A stretch of 48,719 nt of DNA from Arthrobacter bambusae (GCF_022606295.1 NZ_JAHHZS010000032.1:1-48719), one strand, 5' to 3'. Counted from the stretch's first letter, positions 1 through 8,611 are shown. Notes: a model not told the origin generated them from the letters alone. Program-made: numbers and translations.

Positions 1-1
1 T

Positions 2-217
2 TCCACGCATGCCGCGGTCTCCCAGCAGCGCGCCGAGGGCATCCGGCTCATGCGCGACGGGCTGTCCGCGCATTACGCGGACGATCCCGGGCAATCCTTC
101 GAGCCCCAATCGCGGATTACCGCCCGACGCCGGCACGACTACCTCTCGACCCTCGCCACCGCCACCCTGGGCGGAATCACCCGCAGCTTCAGCGCTCCGG
201 GACAGCCGTCCCGATAG
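2..217 (+). CDS. C-terminal fragment of an unidentified protein (5' end outside window)
   Basis: An open frame runs from the first bases of the window to a TAG at 215-217. It gives 71 codons with very high G/C at the third position, as in the surrounding real genes, so I take it as the 3' end of a gene that starts before the window. The visible residues are rich in Arg, Ala and Ser (for example RLMRDGLSAHYADD) and end in a Pro/Ser-rich tail. I recognise no domain. It converges on the UvrA-like gene, and the two stop codons are separated by one base. Confidence 0.5.
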   Translation, partial: STHAAVSQQRAEGIRLMRDGLSAHYADDPGQSFEPQSRITARRRHDYLSTLATATLGGITRSFSAPGQPSR

Positions 218-218
218 T

Positions 219-2609
219 TCATTGTCCGACGTAAGCCGCCAGGTGCTCGCCGGTGAGGGTGGAGCGGGCTGCGACGAGATCGGCAGGCGTGCCCTCGAAA
301 ATGATCCGTCCGCCGTCGTGACCTGCTCCCGGGCCGAGGTCGATGATCCAGTCGGCATGCGCCATGACCGCTTGGTGGTGCTCGATGACGATGACCGACT
401 TCCCGGAGTCCACGAGCCGGTCGAGCAAGCCAAGCAGCTGTTCGACGTCGGCGAGGTGCAAGCCCGAGGTGGGCTCGTCGAGGACGAGCACGCCGCCCTT
501 TTCGCCCATGTGGGTGGCCAGCTTGATCCGCTGCCGCTCGCCGCCGGAAAAGGTGGTGAGAGGCTGGCCGAGGCTGAGGTATCCGAGTCCGACGTCGGCC
601 AGGCGCTGGAGGATCGCGTGGGCTGCCGGGATCCTTGATTCGCCGGCAGAGAAGAACTCCTCCGCCTCTTTCACCGACATCGCCAACACTTCAGCGATGT
701 TGCGGCCGCCGAGGCGGTACTCCAGCACCGATGCCTGGAACCTCTTGCCTTCGCATTCCTCGCACGGAGTGGCGACGGTGTCCATGAACCCGAGATCCGT
801 GTAGATAACGCCCGCGCCGTTGCAGGTGGGGCATGCCCCCTCGGAATTCGCGCTGAACAGCGCAGGCTTCACTCCATTGGCCTTCGCGAACGCCTTGCGG
901 ATGGGCTCGAGCAGTCCCGTGTACGTCGCTGGATTGCTCCGCCGCGAGCCCTTGATCGCCCCTTGATCAATGGAAACGACGCCGTCCCGCTTGGACAACG
1001 AGCCATGGATCAGCGAACTCTTCCCTGAACCTGCGACGCCCGTGACCACAACCAGGACCCCCAGCGGAATGTCGATGTCGACGTCGCGCAGGTTGTTCTG
1101 GGTGGCCCCGCGGATCTCCACTGCACCGGCGGCTGTCCGCACCGCTTGCTTGAGGGTTGAGCGATCCTCCAGGTGGCGCCCGGTCAGGGTGCCGCTGGAC
1201 CGCAGCCCTTCGAGGGTACCTTCGAAGACCACTTCGCCGCCGGCGGTGCCAGCGCCGGGACCGAGGTCGACGACGTGATCGGCGATCGCGATCGCCTCCG
1301 GTTTGTGCTCCACGACGAGCACGGTATTGCCCTTGTCCCGCAGCTGCAGCAGGAGTTTGTTCATGCGCTGGATGTCGTGCGGGTGCAAGCCGATGGTGGG
1401 CTCGTCAAAGACGTAGGTGACGTCGGTGAGCGAGGAGCCCAGGTGCCGGATCATCTTGGTGCGCTGCGCTTCACCGCCGGACAGTGTGCCGGCCGGCCGA
1501 TCGAGTGAGAGATAGCCAAGACCGATCTCCGCGAACGAGTCGAGGAGGTGCCGCAGCCCTTTGAGCAGCGGTGCCACTGAGGGTTCGTCGAGGCCGCGCG
1601 CCCATTCGGCAAGGTCGCTGATCTGCATCGAGCATGCGTCGGCAATGCTGATTCCCTTGATCTTGGACGAGCGGGCGGCTTCGGTGAGTCGGGTGCCATC
1701 GCATTCGGGACACGTGGTGAAGGTGATCGCCCGCTCCACGAAGGCGCGGATGTGCGGCTGCATTCCCTCCGGGTCCTTGGAGAGCATGGTCTTCTGGATC
1801 TTCGGGATCAGGCCTTCGTAGGTGAGGTTGATTCCCTCGACCTTGATCTTGGTGGGCTCCTTATGGAGGAGGTCGTGGAGTTCCTTCTTCGTGTACTTGC
1901 TGATCGGCTTGTCCATGTCGAAGAACCCGGAGCCGCTGAAGATGCGGCCGAACCAGCCGTCCATGCTGTAGCCGGGAATCGTGAGGGCGCCTTCCGAGAG
2001 CGACTTGCTGGCGTCGTACAGTGCGGTGAGGTCGAAGTCGGTGACCGAGCCCCGACCTTCGCAGCGCGGACACATGCCGCCGGTGATGCTGAAACTCCGC
2101 CGCTCCTTCGTCGTCGTACCGCCGCGCTCGAAGGTGACCGCGCCCGCGCCGGAAACCGAGGCGACGTTGAACGAGAACGCCTGGGGCGATCCGATGTGCG
2201 GCTGGCCAAGTCGGCTGAAGAGCATGCGCAGCATGGTGTTCGCATCGGTGGCGGTACCGACGGTGGAACGGGTGTTCGCGCCCATCCGCTCCTGGTCGAC
2301 GATGATCGCCGTGGTGAGTCCTTCGAGCAGGTCCACATCCGGCCGCGACATGGTCGGCATGAACCCTTGCACGAAGGTGCTGTACGTCTCGTTGATCATG
2401 CGCTGCGACTCCGCGGCGATCGTGGCGAACACGAGTGAACTCTTGCCCGAGCCGGAGACGCCCGTGAACACCGTCAACCGACGCTTCGGCAGCTCGATGC
2501 TGATGTCCTTGAGGTTGTTCTCCCGCGCGCCCTGCACGCGAATCAGATCGTGGGTGTCGGCAGTATGCAGCTCAGGCGACTGGGTGTCGGTGCTCGTGGC
2601 CGTGCTCAT
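219..2609 (-). CDS. UvrA-like excinuclease ATPase (UvrA2 / drug-resistance type)
   Basis: About 796 residues with two ABC ATPase halves. The first half has Walker A GVSGSGKSS near residue 50, a zinc-finger pair (CPRCEGRG, later CPECDGTRL) and the signature LSGGEAQR. The second half has GVAGSGKSS near 525, Cys pairs CPTCNGAG and CEECEGKRF, and FSGGERQR followed by VLVLDEPTSGLH. UvrA proper is about 950 residues and has a UvrB-binding region; this shorter form matches the UvrA2 group, which lacks it and is linked to DNA damage or DNA-intercalating drug tolerance. It therefore probably binds damaged or drug-bound DNA in the cytoplasm without the full UvrABC role. I chose the ATG at 2609 because GGAGA lies 4-5 bases upstream; an in-frame TTG at 2657 has no such site. 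The VOC gene ends 58 nt upstream on the same strand, so the two may be cotranscribed. Confidence 0.88.
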   Translation of the reverse strand: MSTATSTDTQSPELHTADTHDLIRVQGARENNLKDISIELPKRRLTVFTGVSGSGKSSLVFATIAAESQRMINETYSTFVQGFMPTMSRPDVDLLEGLTTAIIVDQERMGANTRSTVGTATDANTMLRMLFSRLGQPHIGSPQAFSFNVASVSGAGAVTFERGGTTTKERRSFSITGGMCPRCEGRGSVTDFDLTALYDASKSLSEGALTIPGYSMDGWFGRIFSGSGFFDMDKPISKYTKKELHDLLHKEPTKIKVEGINLTYEGLIPKIQKTMLSKDPEGMQPHIRAFVERAITFTTCPECDGTRLTEAARSSKIKGISIADACSMQISDLAEWARGLDEPSVAPLLKGLRHLLDSFAEIGLGYLSLDRPAGTLSGGEAQRTKMIRHLGSSLTDVTYVFDEPTIGLHPHDIQRMNKLLLQLRDKGNTVLVVEHKPEAIAIADHVVDLGPGAGTAGGEVVFEGTLEGLRSSGTLTGRHLEDRSTLKQAVRTAAGAVEIRGATQNNLRDVDIDIPLGVLVVVTGVAGSGKSSLIHGSLSKRDGVVSIDQGAIKGSRRSNPATYTGLLEPIRKAFAKANGVKPALFSANSEGACPTCNGAGVIYTDLGFMDTVATPCEECEGKRFQASVLEYRLGGRNIAEVLAMSVKEAEEFFSAGESRIPAAHAILQRLADVGLGYLSLGQPLTTFSGGERQRIKLATHMGEKGGVLVLDEPTSGLHLADVEQLLGLLDRLVDSGKSVIVIEHHQAVMAHADWIIDLGPGAGHDGGRIIFEGTPADLVAARSTLTGEHLAAYVGQ

Positions 2610-2667
2610 CGTGTCTCCATCTGGTACGCGGGGGTCGTCTTCGGTCTTCGTCGGCAAGTCCGGTGGG

Positions 2668-3027
2668 CTATTGAGGATCCTGAAGCAGCCCGAGGACGTT
2701 GCCGTCCGGATCGGTGACGGTGGCCACCAAGCGGCCTCCTCCGACGTCGCGGGGTGCGTCCTTCAGGGTAGCGCCGGCGGCGGTCACCTCTGCCAGCTTT
2801 GCCTCGATGTCCGAGACGTGCCAGTAGGCGACGGGCGAGGTCATGGCCTGCGGGCCACCTCCCGGAACGAGCCCGATGTGCTGGCCCGCGACGTCGAAGC
2901 CGACGTAATACGGTCCGTCGGCCTGCGGCGGTGTCCCGAGCAACGCCGTGTACACCGCCTTGGCCGCGGCGAGGTCGGATACGGGATGCAGCACGGTCTT
3001 GATTCCCTCGGTGGAAGAGTCGCTCAT
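2668..3027 (-). CDS. VOC / glyoxalase-fold protein
   Basis: A 119-residue protein of the vicinal-oxygen-chelate fold. It starts with a strand-helix pattern (IKTVLHPVSDLAAAKAVYTALLG) and has the repeat end VTDPDGNVLGLLQ, where family members usually carry a metal or substrate ligand. Such proteins include glyoxalases, dioxygenases and antibiotic-binding proteins; substrate cannot be told from sequence. The start at 3027 follows AGGAG with a 7-base spacer; the frame is open further upstream but without an initiation site. It lies 58 nt upstream of the UvrA-like gene on the same strand. A binding partner role in drug or electrophile resistance is an inference from that pairing only. Confidence 0.75.
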   Translation of the reverse strand: MSDSSTEGIKTVLHPVSDLAAAKAVYTALLGTPPQADGPYYVGFDVAGQHIGLVPGGGPQAMTSPVAYWHVSDIEAKLAEVTAAGATLKDAPRDVGGGRLVATVTDPDGNVLGLLQDPQ

Positions 3028-3142
3028 GATCACTCCTGGAGTCATTAGGGGACGAAGCTGGCGAGGACGGTTGTCCATGACCGCCATTCTAGGCGCGGCC
3101 CGAAAGCGGCGCTTCTCCATTCCTGACCGGTCCGGGCAGGGC

Positions 3143-3616
3143 TCAGCCACCACTCCCCAGGTGCAGGATCAACGCGTCGAGGATCGGCACCTGCCCGCCT
3201 ACCAGTTTGGTGCGGGCAACGGCCTCCGTGGCCCAGATGGCGTCGTCAATCTCCGGATAGCTCCGAACGACGCCAGATCCGCGTGGCCATTCCAGCTCGA
3301 AGGTGTTGCTCACGATCCTCTCCGGTTCAAAATCCGACTCCGCGGTGAAGGCCGCCACGAGCTTGCCCGACGGTTGCCGGAAGATGCCCAGCTGGTGATA
3401 GTCGACGTCGGGCGGGGGAGTGCCCATCTCCTCGGCGAATTCACGCTTGGCGGCGACGAGCGGATCCTCGTCTTCGAGGTATTCGCCTTTGGGGATCGAC
3501 CAGGAACGTGCAGCCTTGTGGGCCCAGAAGGGCCCGCCCATGTGGGCTATCCAGAATTCCAACTCCGCCGCGGAATTCCGCCGGTATAACAGAATGCCCG
3601 CGCTTCGAATTGTCAT
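3143..3616 (-). CDS. Nudix hydrolase
   Basis: A 157-residue protein with a complete Nudix box starting GEYLEDEDP and ending REFAEEMGT, which fits G-x5-E-x7-REUxEExGU. It begins MTIRSAGILLYRR, typical of the subgroup that acts on NUDIX substrates with a GxLLYR start, such as diadenosine polyphosphate or (deoxy)nucleoside triphosphate hydrolases. The catalytic Glu residues that bind Mg2+ are all present. The ATG at 3616 has GGGAGGG three bases upstream. It follows the TetR gene by 19 nt on the same strand, so the two may form one transcript. The exact substrate cannot be assigned. Confidence 0.85.
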   Translation of the reverse strand: MTIRSAGILLYRRNSAAELEFWIAHMGGPFWAHKAARSWSIPKGEYLEDEDPLVAAKREFAEEMGTPPPDVDYHQLGIFRQPSGKLVAAFTAESDFEPERIVSNTFELEWPRGSGVVRSYPEIDDAIWATEAVARTKLVGGQVPILDALILHLGSGG

Positions 3617-3635
3617 TTACCCTCCCAGGCATAAG

Positions 3636-4253
3636 TTATCCGCCGGGTCCGGCGGTCGGAACACGCAGCACGGCCATGGCCTCAAGCAAATACGGCACCA
3701 GATCCGGCTCCGTCCCCACGGCCCACTGCATCCACGCTTCGAACGTCGCCCCGAGATACGCGGCGCACAGATAGCCTGCCGCGCTTTCGCTGACGCCCTG
3801 CGAAACGAGGTATAGCCGTGCCCGGTCCCGTTGTGGGGCCAGGGCGTCGTAGCTCCTGCTCGCCAGCTCCGGGTGTTCTGCGATCAGGCGCAGGCGCCCG
3901 CGCGTCACGGTAAGGTCCGGGAGCGCCGAAACCCCGGCGACGGCGGCCGCCGCCAGCCCGGCGAGGATGCCGCCGTCGGACGGCTCCGCTGTGCGGGCGT
4001 TCTCCAGCGCTCGGCCCGAGGCTTCCACCACCGGTTCCATGCCGCCCCAGACGAGGTCGGCCTTACTGGGGAAGTAGCGGTAGAGGCTCTTCCGCCCGAT
4101 TCCGGCCTCGCGTGCGATGTCCTCCATTGATGTCCGCTCGTAGCCGTTCTCGGCAAAAAGCCGGAGCGCGACGCCGGCCACGGCGTCCGGATCAATCGTC
4201 GCCGGGCGTCCGGTGGAGCGCCCGATGACGGGCTTCGTATGGTCTGAGGGCAT
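3636..4253 (-). CDS. TetR-family transcriptional regulator
   Basis: A 205-residue regulator. The N-terminal helix-turn-helix is clear: GVALRLFAENGYERTSMEDI followed by AREAGIGRKSLYRYFPSKADL. The C-terminal ligand-binding half is helical and ends LLEAMAVLRVP. The ATG at 4253 puts the DNA-binding domain at the usual distance from the N-terminus. The frame stays open upstream to 4412 and beyond, but that would place a 27-bp operator-like palindrome (4273-4299) inside the coding region, so I prefer 4253. The site predicts negative autoregulation. The Nudix gene 19 nt downstream is the nearest possible target; no divergent efflux gene is present. Confidence 0.85.
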   Translation of the reverse strand: MPSDHTKPVIGRSTGRPATIDPDAVAGVALRLFAENGYERTSMEDIAREAGIGRKSLYRYFPSKADLVWGGMEPVVEASGRALENARTAEPSDGGILAGLAAAAVAGVSALPDLTVTRGRLRLIAEHPELASRSYDALAPQRDRARLYLVSQGVSESAAGYLCAAYLGATFEAWMQWAVGTEPDLVPYLLEAMAVLRVPTAGPGG

Positions 4254-4272
4254 CTCTCCAGTATCCACTCTT

Positions 4273-4299
4273 ACATAATGAGACTGAGTGTCATTATGT
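4273..4299. promoter_or_regulatory. Operator-like palindrome for the TetR regulator
   Basis: Perfect 9-bp arms ACATAATGA and TCATTATGT flank a 9-bp centre that is itself mostly symmetric. The site is A/T-rich in a G/C-rich region and lies 20 bp upstream of the tetR start, the normal place for an autoregulatory TetR operator. Confidence 0.7.
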
Positions 4300-4450
4300 G
4301 AATGGAACGCCACCAACGGCCAGGCCACGGCCCTGCGCGTCGCGAAGGAAAGCGGCCGGGGCATATCGTCGTTGCCCCTGGCTGCCCCGTGAATCAACGT
4401 CACCGTGCTCATGCGCCTGACCCGTGCCGTGGTCGGCGCTGTAGGGCGGC

Positions 4451-4702
4451 TCAGCCGGTGTAGCCTTCCACCTGCTTCGGGGGCCGTGGCTTCGCCTCGT
4501 TCGGGTTCTCCCCGTACTGTCTCTTGGCCCGTCGTTGCCGCAGCAGATCCCAGCACTGATCCAGGTCCTGTTCAATACGCTCCAGCCTTGCGCGGTCCGG
4601 GGCGTGCGCAGGACCCGGCGGGGCAGCCTCAGCTTTCTCCCGGAGCTCCCGTTCCTCCTCCACGAGTGATTGGATGCGGTGGAGAATGCCCTGTTCGTCC
4701 AT
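4451..4702 (-). CDS. DUF2630 family protein
   Basis: An 83-residue helical protein matching the actinobacterial DUF2630 family: ILHRIQSLVEEERELR in the N-terminal helix, then LERIEQDLDQCWDLLRQRR, ending in a Lys/Pro tail. The two amphipathic charged helices suggest a coiled coil. No function is known for the family. The ATG at 4702 follows AGAGGG with a 6-base spacer. It stands alone between the TetR gene and the ABC pseudogene. The region between it and the TetR start (4300-4450) holds no convincing gene. Confidence 0.85.
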   Translation of the reverse strand: MDEQGILHRIQSLVEEERELREKAEAAPPGPAHAPDRARLERIEQDLDQCWDLLRQRRAKRQYGENPNEAKPRPPKQVEGYTG

Positions 4703-4768
4703 GGTGACCCTCTTCCTGAACTAGCCGTTACCAGTCAGGTTAGTGAGGTGCGCTGGGCGTGAACAGAG

Positions 4769-5267
4769 CTAGCGGGAGGGGAGCGGTTCGACCGGAGGAC
4801 CAAGTCGTACCGAAATGTCGCAAGCCTTGACGAGTGACTCGTCGTGCGTGGCTATGATGACGGCGGCACCGCGCGCTGCTTCTTCCCACCGCTCAGGGTC
4901 GCGACCTTCTAGCTGCCCCGTCCGGTGAGGCCCACCCGCTCGAGTGCACTTTCAATGCTGGCTTTCAGGCGCGTCCTGACGCCGAACAATGACATTTGGG
5001 AGAGACGGACGTTGCACTCGACCGATTCCTCATCGATGAGGCCGTTGTCTTGGAAGACAAATGCGGCGTGCTGCTGCCAGAACCGGCGGCGACGGCGGTC
5101 ATCCCAGCTCGTGGCTTCCTGGCCCTCTACGAGCACCCGCCCGTCTTTCCGCACCCACTGGGTCCAACAAACGCCAGGGATGCCCCGGGTGTCGCGTGGA
5201 CTCTTCGTCTTTTGAAGACGTCCTTGCCGTCGATTGTCACTGTAATGTTCTCTGCTTTGATGTCCAC
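4769..5267 (-). pseudogene. Decayed ABC-transporter ATP-binding protein
   Basis: Pieces of one ABC ATPase appear in order on the minus strand but in broken frames. A GTG at 5267 opens VDIKAENITVTIDGKDVF and reaches Walker A GPSGCGKT near 5145. There about 20 codons are missing and the frame shifts. The next frame carries GRVLVEGQEATSWDD and the Q-loop region FVFQDNGLIDEESV. A TAG interrupts near 4910, and the same frame then reads KVATLSGGKKQRA (signature). A second deletion removes the whole Walker B segment, and a third frame gives IIATHDESLVKACD (H-loop) and the stop at 4769. At least three lesions therefore rule out function. The fragments look like the ATPases of small exporters such as those beside lactococcin-972-type bacteriocins; that subgroup call is tentative. 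No permease partner is nearby. Confidence 0.85.
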
Positions 5268-5375
5268 TGGATGGTCCCGATTTGAGTGGCCTCAGGGTAG
5301 ATACTCAGCCCCGAGGGTTTGCGGAATACTAGGACGCAGATTCAAGATTTCCGCAAGCGAAGGCGGTGATTATCC

Positions 5376-5987
5376 GTGAACGGCGAAAGCAGTGCATTCA
5401 AGCGCCGGCTGGAGCGAGCCATGGAGCTGCGGAACGTCCGCGCGACCGGCATGACGGCCGAAGAAGAAGCCGAACTGGAAGCCGCCGAAGAAGAAGAGCG
5501 GCAGAAGCGCAAGAAGGTGGATGACGCCGCGCGGGTTGAATACCTGATCCGCGACGCCATGGCACAAGGGAAGTTCGACAACCTGAAGTACGCAGGCAAA
5601 CCGATCCCCGGGCTGGGGGAGCGCTACGATCCCGATTGGTGGGTCAAAGGCCTCATTCAGCGCGAGCATCTCAGTGGCCTTGGCCCGAAGGCCATTCTCC
5701 TCCGGACCGAGGATGCCGAACTGGATGCAAAGCTCGATGCGCTTTACTCGGAAAAGCAGGTGCGCGATCTGGTGGAGGACTTCAACGCCCGGGTCATCGA
5801 CGCGCGGCGCCAGCTCCAGGGCGGCCCGCCGGTGATCACGAAAACCCGCGACGTCGGCGTCGAGCTGGAACGCTGGCGCGAGCGCCGGGCGGCGGCTGCC
5901 GAGGCAATCGCGGCCCGGGAATCCGTGAACCAGGAACTTGCGGGCAAGAGGCCGTGGTGGCGCCGGATCTGGAAAGGATCGGGGTAG
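5376..5987 (+). CDS. DUF1992 protein (DnaJ homologue subfamily C member 28-like)
   Basis: A 203-residue soluble protein. The DUF1992 core is visible at about residues 58-85 as IRDAMAQGKFDNLKYAGKPI followed by PGLGERYDPDWW. A charged N-terminal segment rich in Glu and Ala (TAEEEAELEAAEEEER) predicts a coiled coil. The family is related to the C-terminal domain of eukaryotic DNAJC28, but this protein has no J domain and its role is unknown. The start is GTG at 5376, with GAAGGCGG about 9 bases upstream. Its 3' end converges with the SDR gene, the stops being 8 nt apart. Confidence 0.85.
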   Translation: MNGESSAFKRRLERAMELRNVRATGMTAEEEAELEAAEEEERQKRKKVDDAARVEYLIRDAMAQGKFDNLKYAGKPIPGLGERYDPDWWVKGLIQREHLSGLGPKAILLRTEDAELDAKLDALYSEKQVRDLVEDFNARVIDARRQLQGGPPVITKTRDVGVELERWRERRAAAAEAIAARESVNQELAGKRPWWRRIWKGSG

Positions 5988-5995
5988 GTCGGGCC

Positions 5996-6799
5996 TCAGT
6001 GGCTTCTGCTGGTGTTGAACGCTGGCGTTCCTGCCAGCCGGCCGCCGTCGACGGCGAGAACGGTTCCGGTGACGAACGAGGACTGGTCCGAGCAGAGCCA
6101 GAGGGCCGCCGCAGCAACATCGGTCGTGGAGCCGATCCGGCCCAGCGGCACAGCGGCGGCGACGCGATCCTGGGCGGCCTGGCCCGCCTCTGCAAGCCGC
6201 TCGGTGAGGATGGGGCCCGGAGCAATGGCGTTGACCCTGATCCCGTGCGATGCGTAGTCGAGGGCAGCAACCCGTGTCAGGCCGCCGACGCCGAACTTGC
6301 TCGCCACATAGCCGCTCATGCCGGCGACGCCTTGTTCGCCTGCTGTGGAGGACATGTTCACGATCGCCCCGCTGTTCCCGCTTGCCAGCATGAGCTCGAT
6401 TTCGTATTTCAGGCAGAGGAACGCTCCCCGAAGGTTGACTGAGATTGCACTGTCGAACTCCGCGCTCGCCCACTCGGCCAGGGGTGCCGGGATTCGACCG
6501 CCGCCTGCGGCATTGTTGACCGCGACGTCCAGCCGGCCGAAGCGATCCCGGATCCGGGCCATGAGGGCTTTCACCGAGTCCTCGTCGCCCACATCCACGG
6601 TCATAGCCACCGCATTCCCGCCGCCCGAAGTAATGGCGGCAAGCTGTTGGGAGAGGCGGGCGTCGTCACGAGAGGCAAGGACAACGTCGGCGCCGGCGCC
6701 AGCCAGCACAGCTGCGACCTCCGCACCGATTCCGCGGCTCGCTCCGGTGACTAGCGCGACCTTGCCGGACAGCGGCCGGATGGGATCCGCCGTCGTCAT
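5996..6799 (-). CDS. Short-chain dehydrogenase/reductase (SDR)
   Basis: A 267-residue classical SDR. The Rossmann nucleotide motif TGASRGIG is near residue 19, NNAAGG near 95, the catalytic Ser in NMSS and the Tyr-Lys pair in YVASK near 164, and the end is VTGTVLAVDGG, typical of the family. It reduces or oxidises a small alcohol/ketone using NAD(P)(H); the substrate is not evident. The ATG at 6799 overlaps the stop of the DUF4386 gene in an ATGA arrangement, so the two are translationally coupled. The pair is divergent from a MarR gene, which probably controls it. Confidence 0.9.
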   Translation of the reverse strand: MTTADPIRPLSGKVALVTGASRGIGAEVAAVLAGAGADVVLASRDDARLSQQLAAITSGGGNAVAMTVDVGDEDSVKALMARIRDRFGRLDVAVNNAAGGGRIPAPLAEWASAEFDSAISVNLRGAFLCLKYEIELMLASGNSGAIVNMSSTAGEQGVAGMSGYVASKFGVGGLTRVAALDYASHGIRVNAIAPGPILTERLAEAGQAAQDRVAAAVPLGRIGSTTDVAAAALWLCSDQSSFVTGTVLAVDGGRLAGTPAFNTSRSH

Positions 6800-7560
6800 G
6801 GCGTTGTCCGGCTTGCGCGGTGCATTTGGCTTGCCCCGGACGCATGCGCCCGGGGTTCTTGGTTCGCTGCTGCCCGGGTGCGCGGGAGCAGGAAGCCGGC
6901 GGCAACCAACCAGAGCAGGCCGCCGAAGCGTCCGATCGGCAACAGGAACTGAAGGGGCTCGATCGCCATGGACAGGAAGCTCAACTCTGACAGTGCGGCA
7001 ATGACCAGGCCGGTCCAAGCCAGCCAACGTGGCATGAAGCCCAGGATCAAGGCGGGGACGGCCACGCCCGCCATGAGAAGGCCGATTCCGACGACGAAGC
7101 CGACGCCGCCGGTGATGAACGCGAGGAATGCGAGTGCGTGGGTGAGCGTCACATCCGCGGTGATTTCGGGCCGGCTCAACAGCCACGTCACGGAACCTGA
7201 CAACATCAGGAAGAGCGCTGAGCTGACGCCGCCAAAGAAGCTGATGGCCGGTCCGGGAACACGAACCCCGAGCCGGAGCTGCCGGGCGTAGATGGTAGCC
7301 GCGTAGATTCCCAATGGCACTGCGGAGCCGAATTGGAGCATTCCGCCGACTCGCGTCGCGGCGACGTTTTGCTGGAAGAATGCGGCCACATGCTCCGCCT
7401 GGGCAAAGGGCGAGACGAAGGTCTGGCCTCCCGTCAGTATTGCGGACGTGATGAGGCTGGCGAGGAAAATGCCCAGGCTGACGAGGGCTAGAACGCCGGG
7501 GTGCGGGCCGCCCGACCGAGCTGGACGGCCGCCTTCATCGGGAATAGAACGACTACTCAT
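6796..7560 (-). CDS. DUF4386-type integral membrane protein
   Basis: A 254-residue protein with six or so hydrophobic segments beginning at GVLALVSLGIFLASLITSAI and including a loop with the pattern FFQQNVAATRVGGMLQFGSA. This matches the DUF4386 membrane family, whose function is unknown. The ATG at 7560 follows AAAGG with a 7-base spacer. The gene ends inside the start codon of the downstream SDR gene (4-base ATGA overlap), so the membrane protein and the dehydrogenase are made together. The 83-bp gap to the divergent marR carries an imperfect palindrome. Confidence 0.75.
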   Translation of the reverse strand: MSSRSIPDEGGRPARSGGPHPGVLALVSLGIFLASLITSAILTGGQTFVSPFAQAEHVAAFFQQNVAATRVGGMLQFGSAVPLGIYAATIYARQLRLGVRVPGPAISFFGGVSSALFLMLSGSVTWLLSRPEITADVTLTHALAFLAFITGGVGFVVGIGLLMAGVAVPALILGFMPRWLAWTGLVIAALSELSFLSMAIEPLQFLLPIGRFGGLLWLVAAGFLLPRTRAAANQEPRAHASGASQMHRASRTTP

Positions 7561-7611
7561 GGCTGGACCTTTCTAGTGCTGGCCGATATCTCGTAATTGC
7601 ATCACTACTAA

Positions 7612-7634
7612 AATAGTTCACCTCTAGAATTATT
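7612..7634. promoter_or_regulatory. Imperfect palindrome between DUF4386/SDR and marR
   Basis: AATAgTTC and GAAtTATT form half-sites around a 7-bp centre in the A/T-rich divergent intergenic region, overlapping the likely promoters and 10 bp from the marR start. The position fits a MarR operator that controls both directions. Arms match at 7 of 8 positions. Confidence 0.45.
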
Positions 7635-7643
7635 CTGTCAAGC

Positions 7644-8189
7644 ATGTATCCTGAATCCATGGACTTAGCCACGCCGGGCCGGCCGAAACGGACTGCTTTT
7701 CTTTTGTCGCAGCTAGGGGCCGTGGCCTCCTCCCGCTTTGCCGACCGCACCCGGGAGATCGGGCTCACGCCCAGCGACGCCGGTGTCATCCGCCTGCTCG
7801 GTCGCGCTCCGGGATTGAGCCAGCGCCGGCTTGCGGACCGGCTCGGTGCCGTCCCCAGCCGGGTGGTCTCACTCATCGACTCGCTTCAGGAACGCGGCCT
7901 CGTGGAGAGGGTCCGCAGCAGCACGGACCGGCGGAACTATGAACTCCATCTCACCGACGCCGGCAAGCGCGTGCTGCGGGAACTGCGCGGAATCGCGGAA
8001 CAGCATGAAGCAGAGATCCTGGCCCCGCTGACAACGGAGCAGGTCACGCAACTTGGCGACTTGCTCGTCCAGCTCGCCAACGGCCACGGGCTGGACAGGG
8101 AGCTCCACCGCGACGTCGGCCGCGAGCGTGGAGGGGCGGCGGACCTGACGGCCGATCCAGGCCCTGAGCCGGCTATCGGGCCGCGTTAA
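7644..8189 (+). CDS. MarR-family transcriptional regulator
   Basis: A 181-residue regulator with a winged helix: GLSQRRLADRLGAVPSRVVS as the helix-turn-helix and LVERVRSSTDRRNYELHLTD as the wing, where the DRR/Y pattern is characteristic of MarR. The dimerisation helix follows. The tail after about residue 160 is low-complexity and longer than usual. The start is ATG 7644, or ATG 7659 (MDLATPG); neither has a good Shine-Dalgarno sequence, so a leaderless transcript is possible. It is divergent from the DUF4386/SDR pair, its probable targets. Confidence 0.85.
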   Translation: MYPESMDLATPGRPKRTAFLLSQLGAVASSRFADRTREIGLTPSDAGVIRLLGRAPGLSQRRLADRLGAVPSRVVSLIDSLQERGLVERVRSSTDRRNYELHLTDAGKRVLRELRGIAEQHEAEILAPLTTEQVTQLGDLLVQLANGHGLDRELHRDVGRERGGAADLTADPGPEPAIGPR

Positions 8190-8308
8190 GCCGCCTGGAA
8201 CGGACGTGACGAATAGGGCACGATTTTTGCCACATTGTGGGGAATAGCAGCCGCATGGTGTATGTTGCACATTCGCCAGCAAATATACAAGAGAAGAGAT
8301 AACCCCAG

Positions 8309-8611
8309 GTGGCAACCGATTACGACGAACTCCGCTCCGACGTCGCGGAATCCCAAAGCACGTCACTTCAGGCCCTGCAGTCTGCCAATGCTCCGGATGC
8401 CCGCAGCGTTGTACGGGAGCTTGACGAGGCCGATGCTTTTGAAGGCAACGAGGTACCAGGCGGCGAATTCGTGGCCGAGGAACTCATCATTGCGGTCGTT
8501 CCCCAGAAGGAAGACGAGTTCACGTGCTACTCCTGTTTCCTCGTCCGTCACCGCTCCCAGATTGCCCGTGAAAAGAACGGTCACGCGTACTGCGTAGAGT
8601 GCGAAGGCTGA
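8309..8611 (+). CDS. DUF4193 family small Cys-motif protein
   Basis: A 100-residue acidic protein matching the actinobacterial DUF4193 family: start MATDYDELR, a central EVPGGEFVAEELIIAVVPQK and two CxxC pairs, CYSC and CVEC, near the C-terminus. The four Cys residues suggest a small zinc ribbon. Family function is unknown, but the gene is widely kept in actinobacteria. The start is GTG at 8309, with AGAGAAGAGA about 9 bases upstream. It is a single-gene unit. Confidence 0.85.
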   Translation: MATDYDELRSDVAESQSTSLQALQSANAPDARSVVRELDEADAFEGNEVPGGEFVAEELIIAVVPQKEDEFTCYSCFLVRHRSQIAREKNGHAYCVECEG

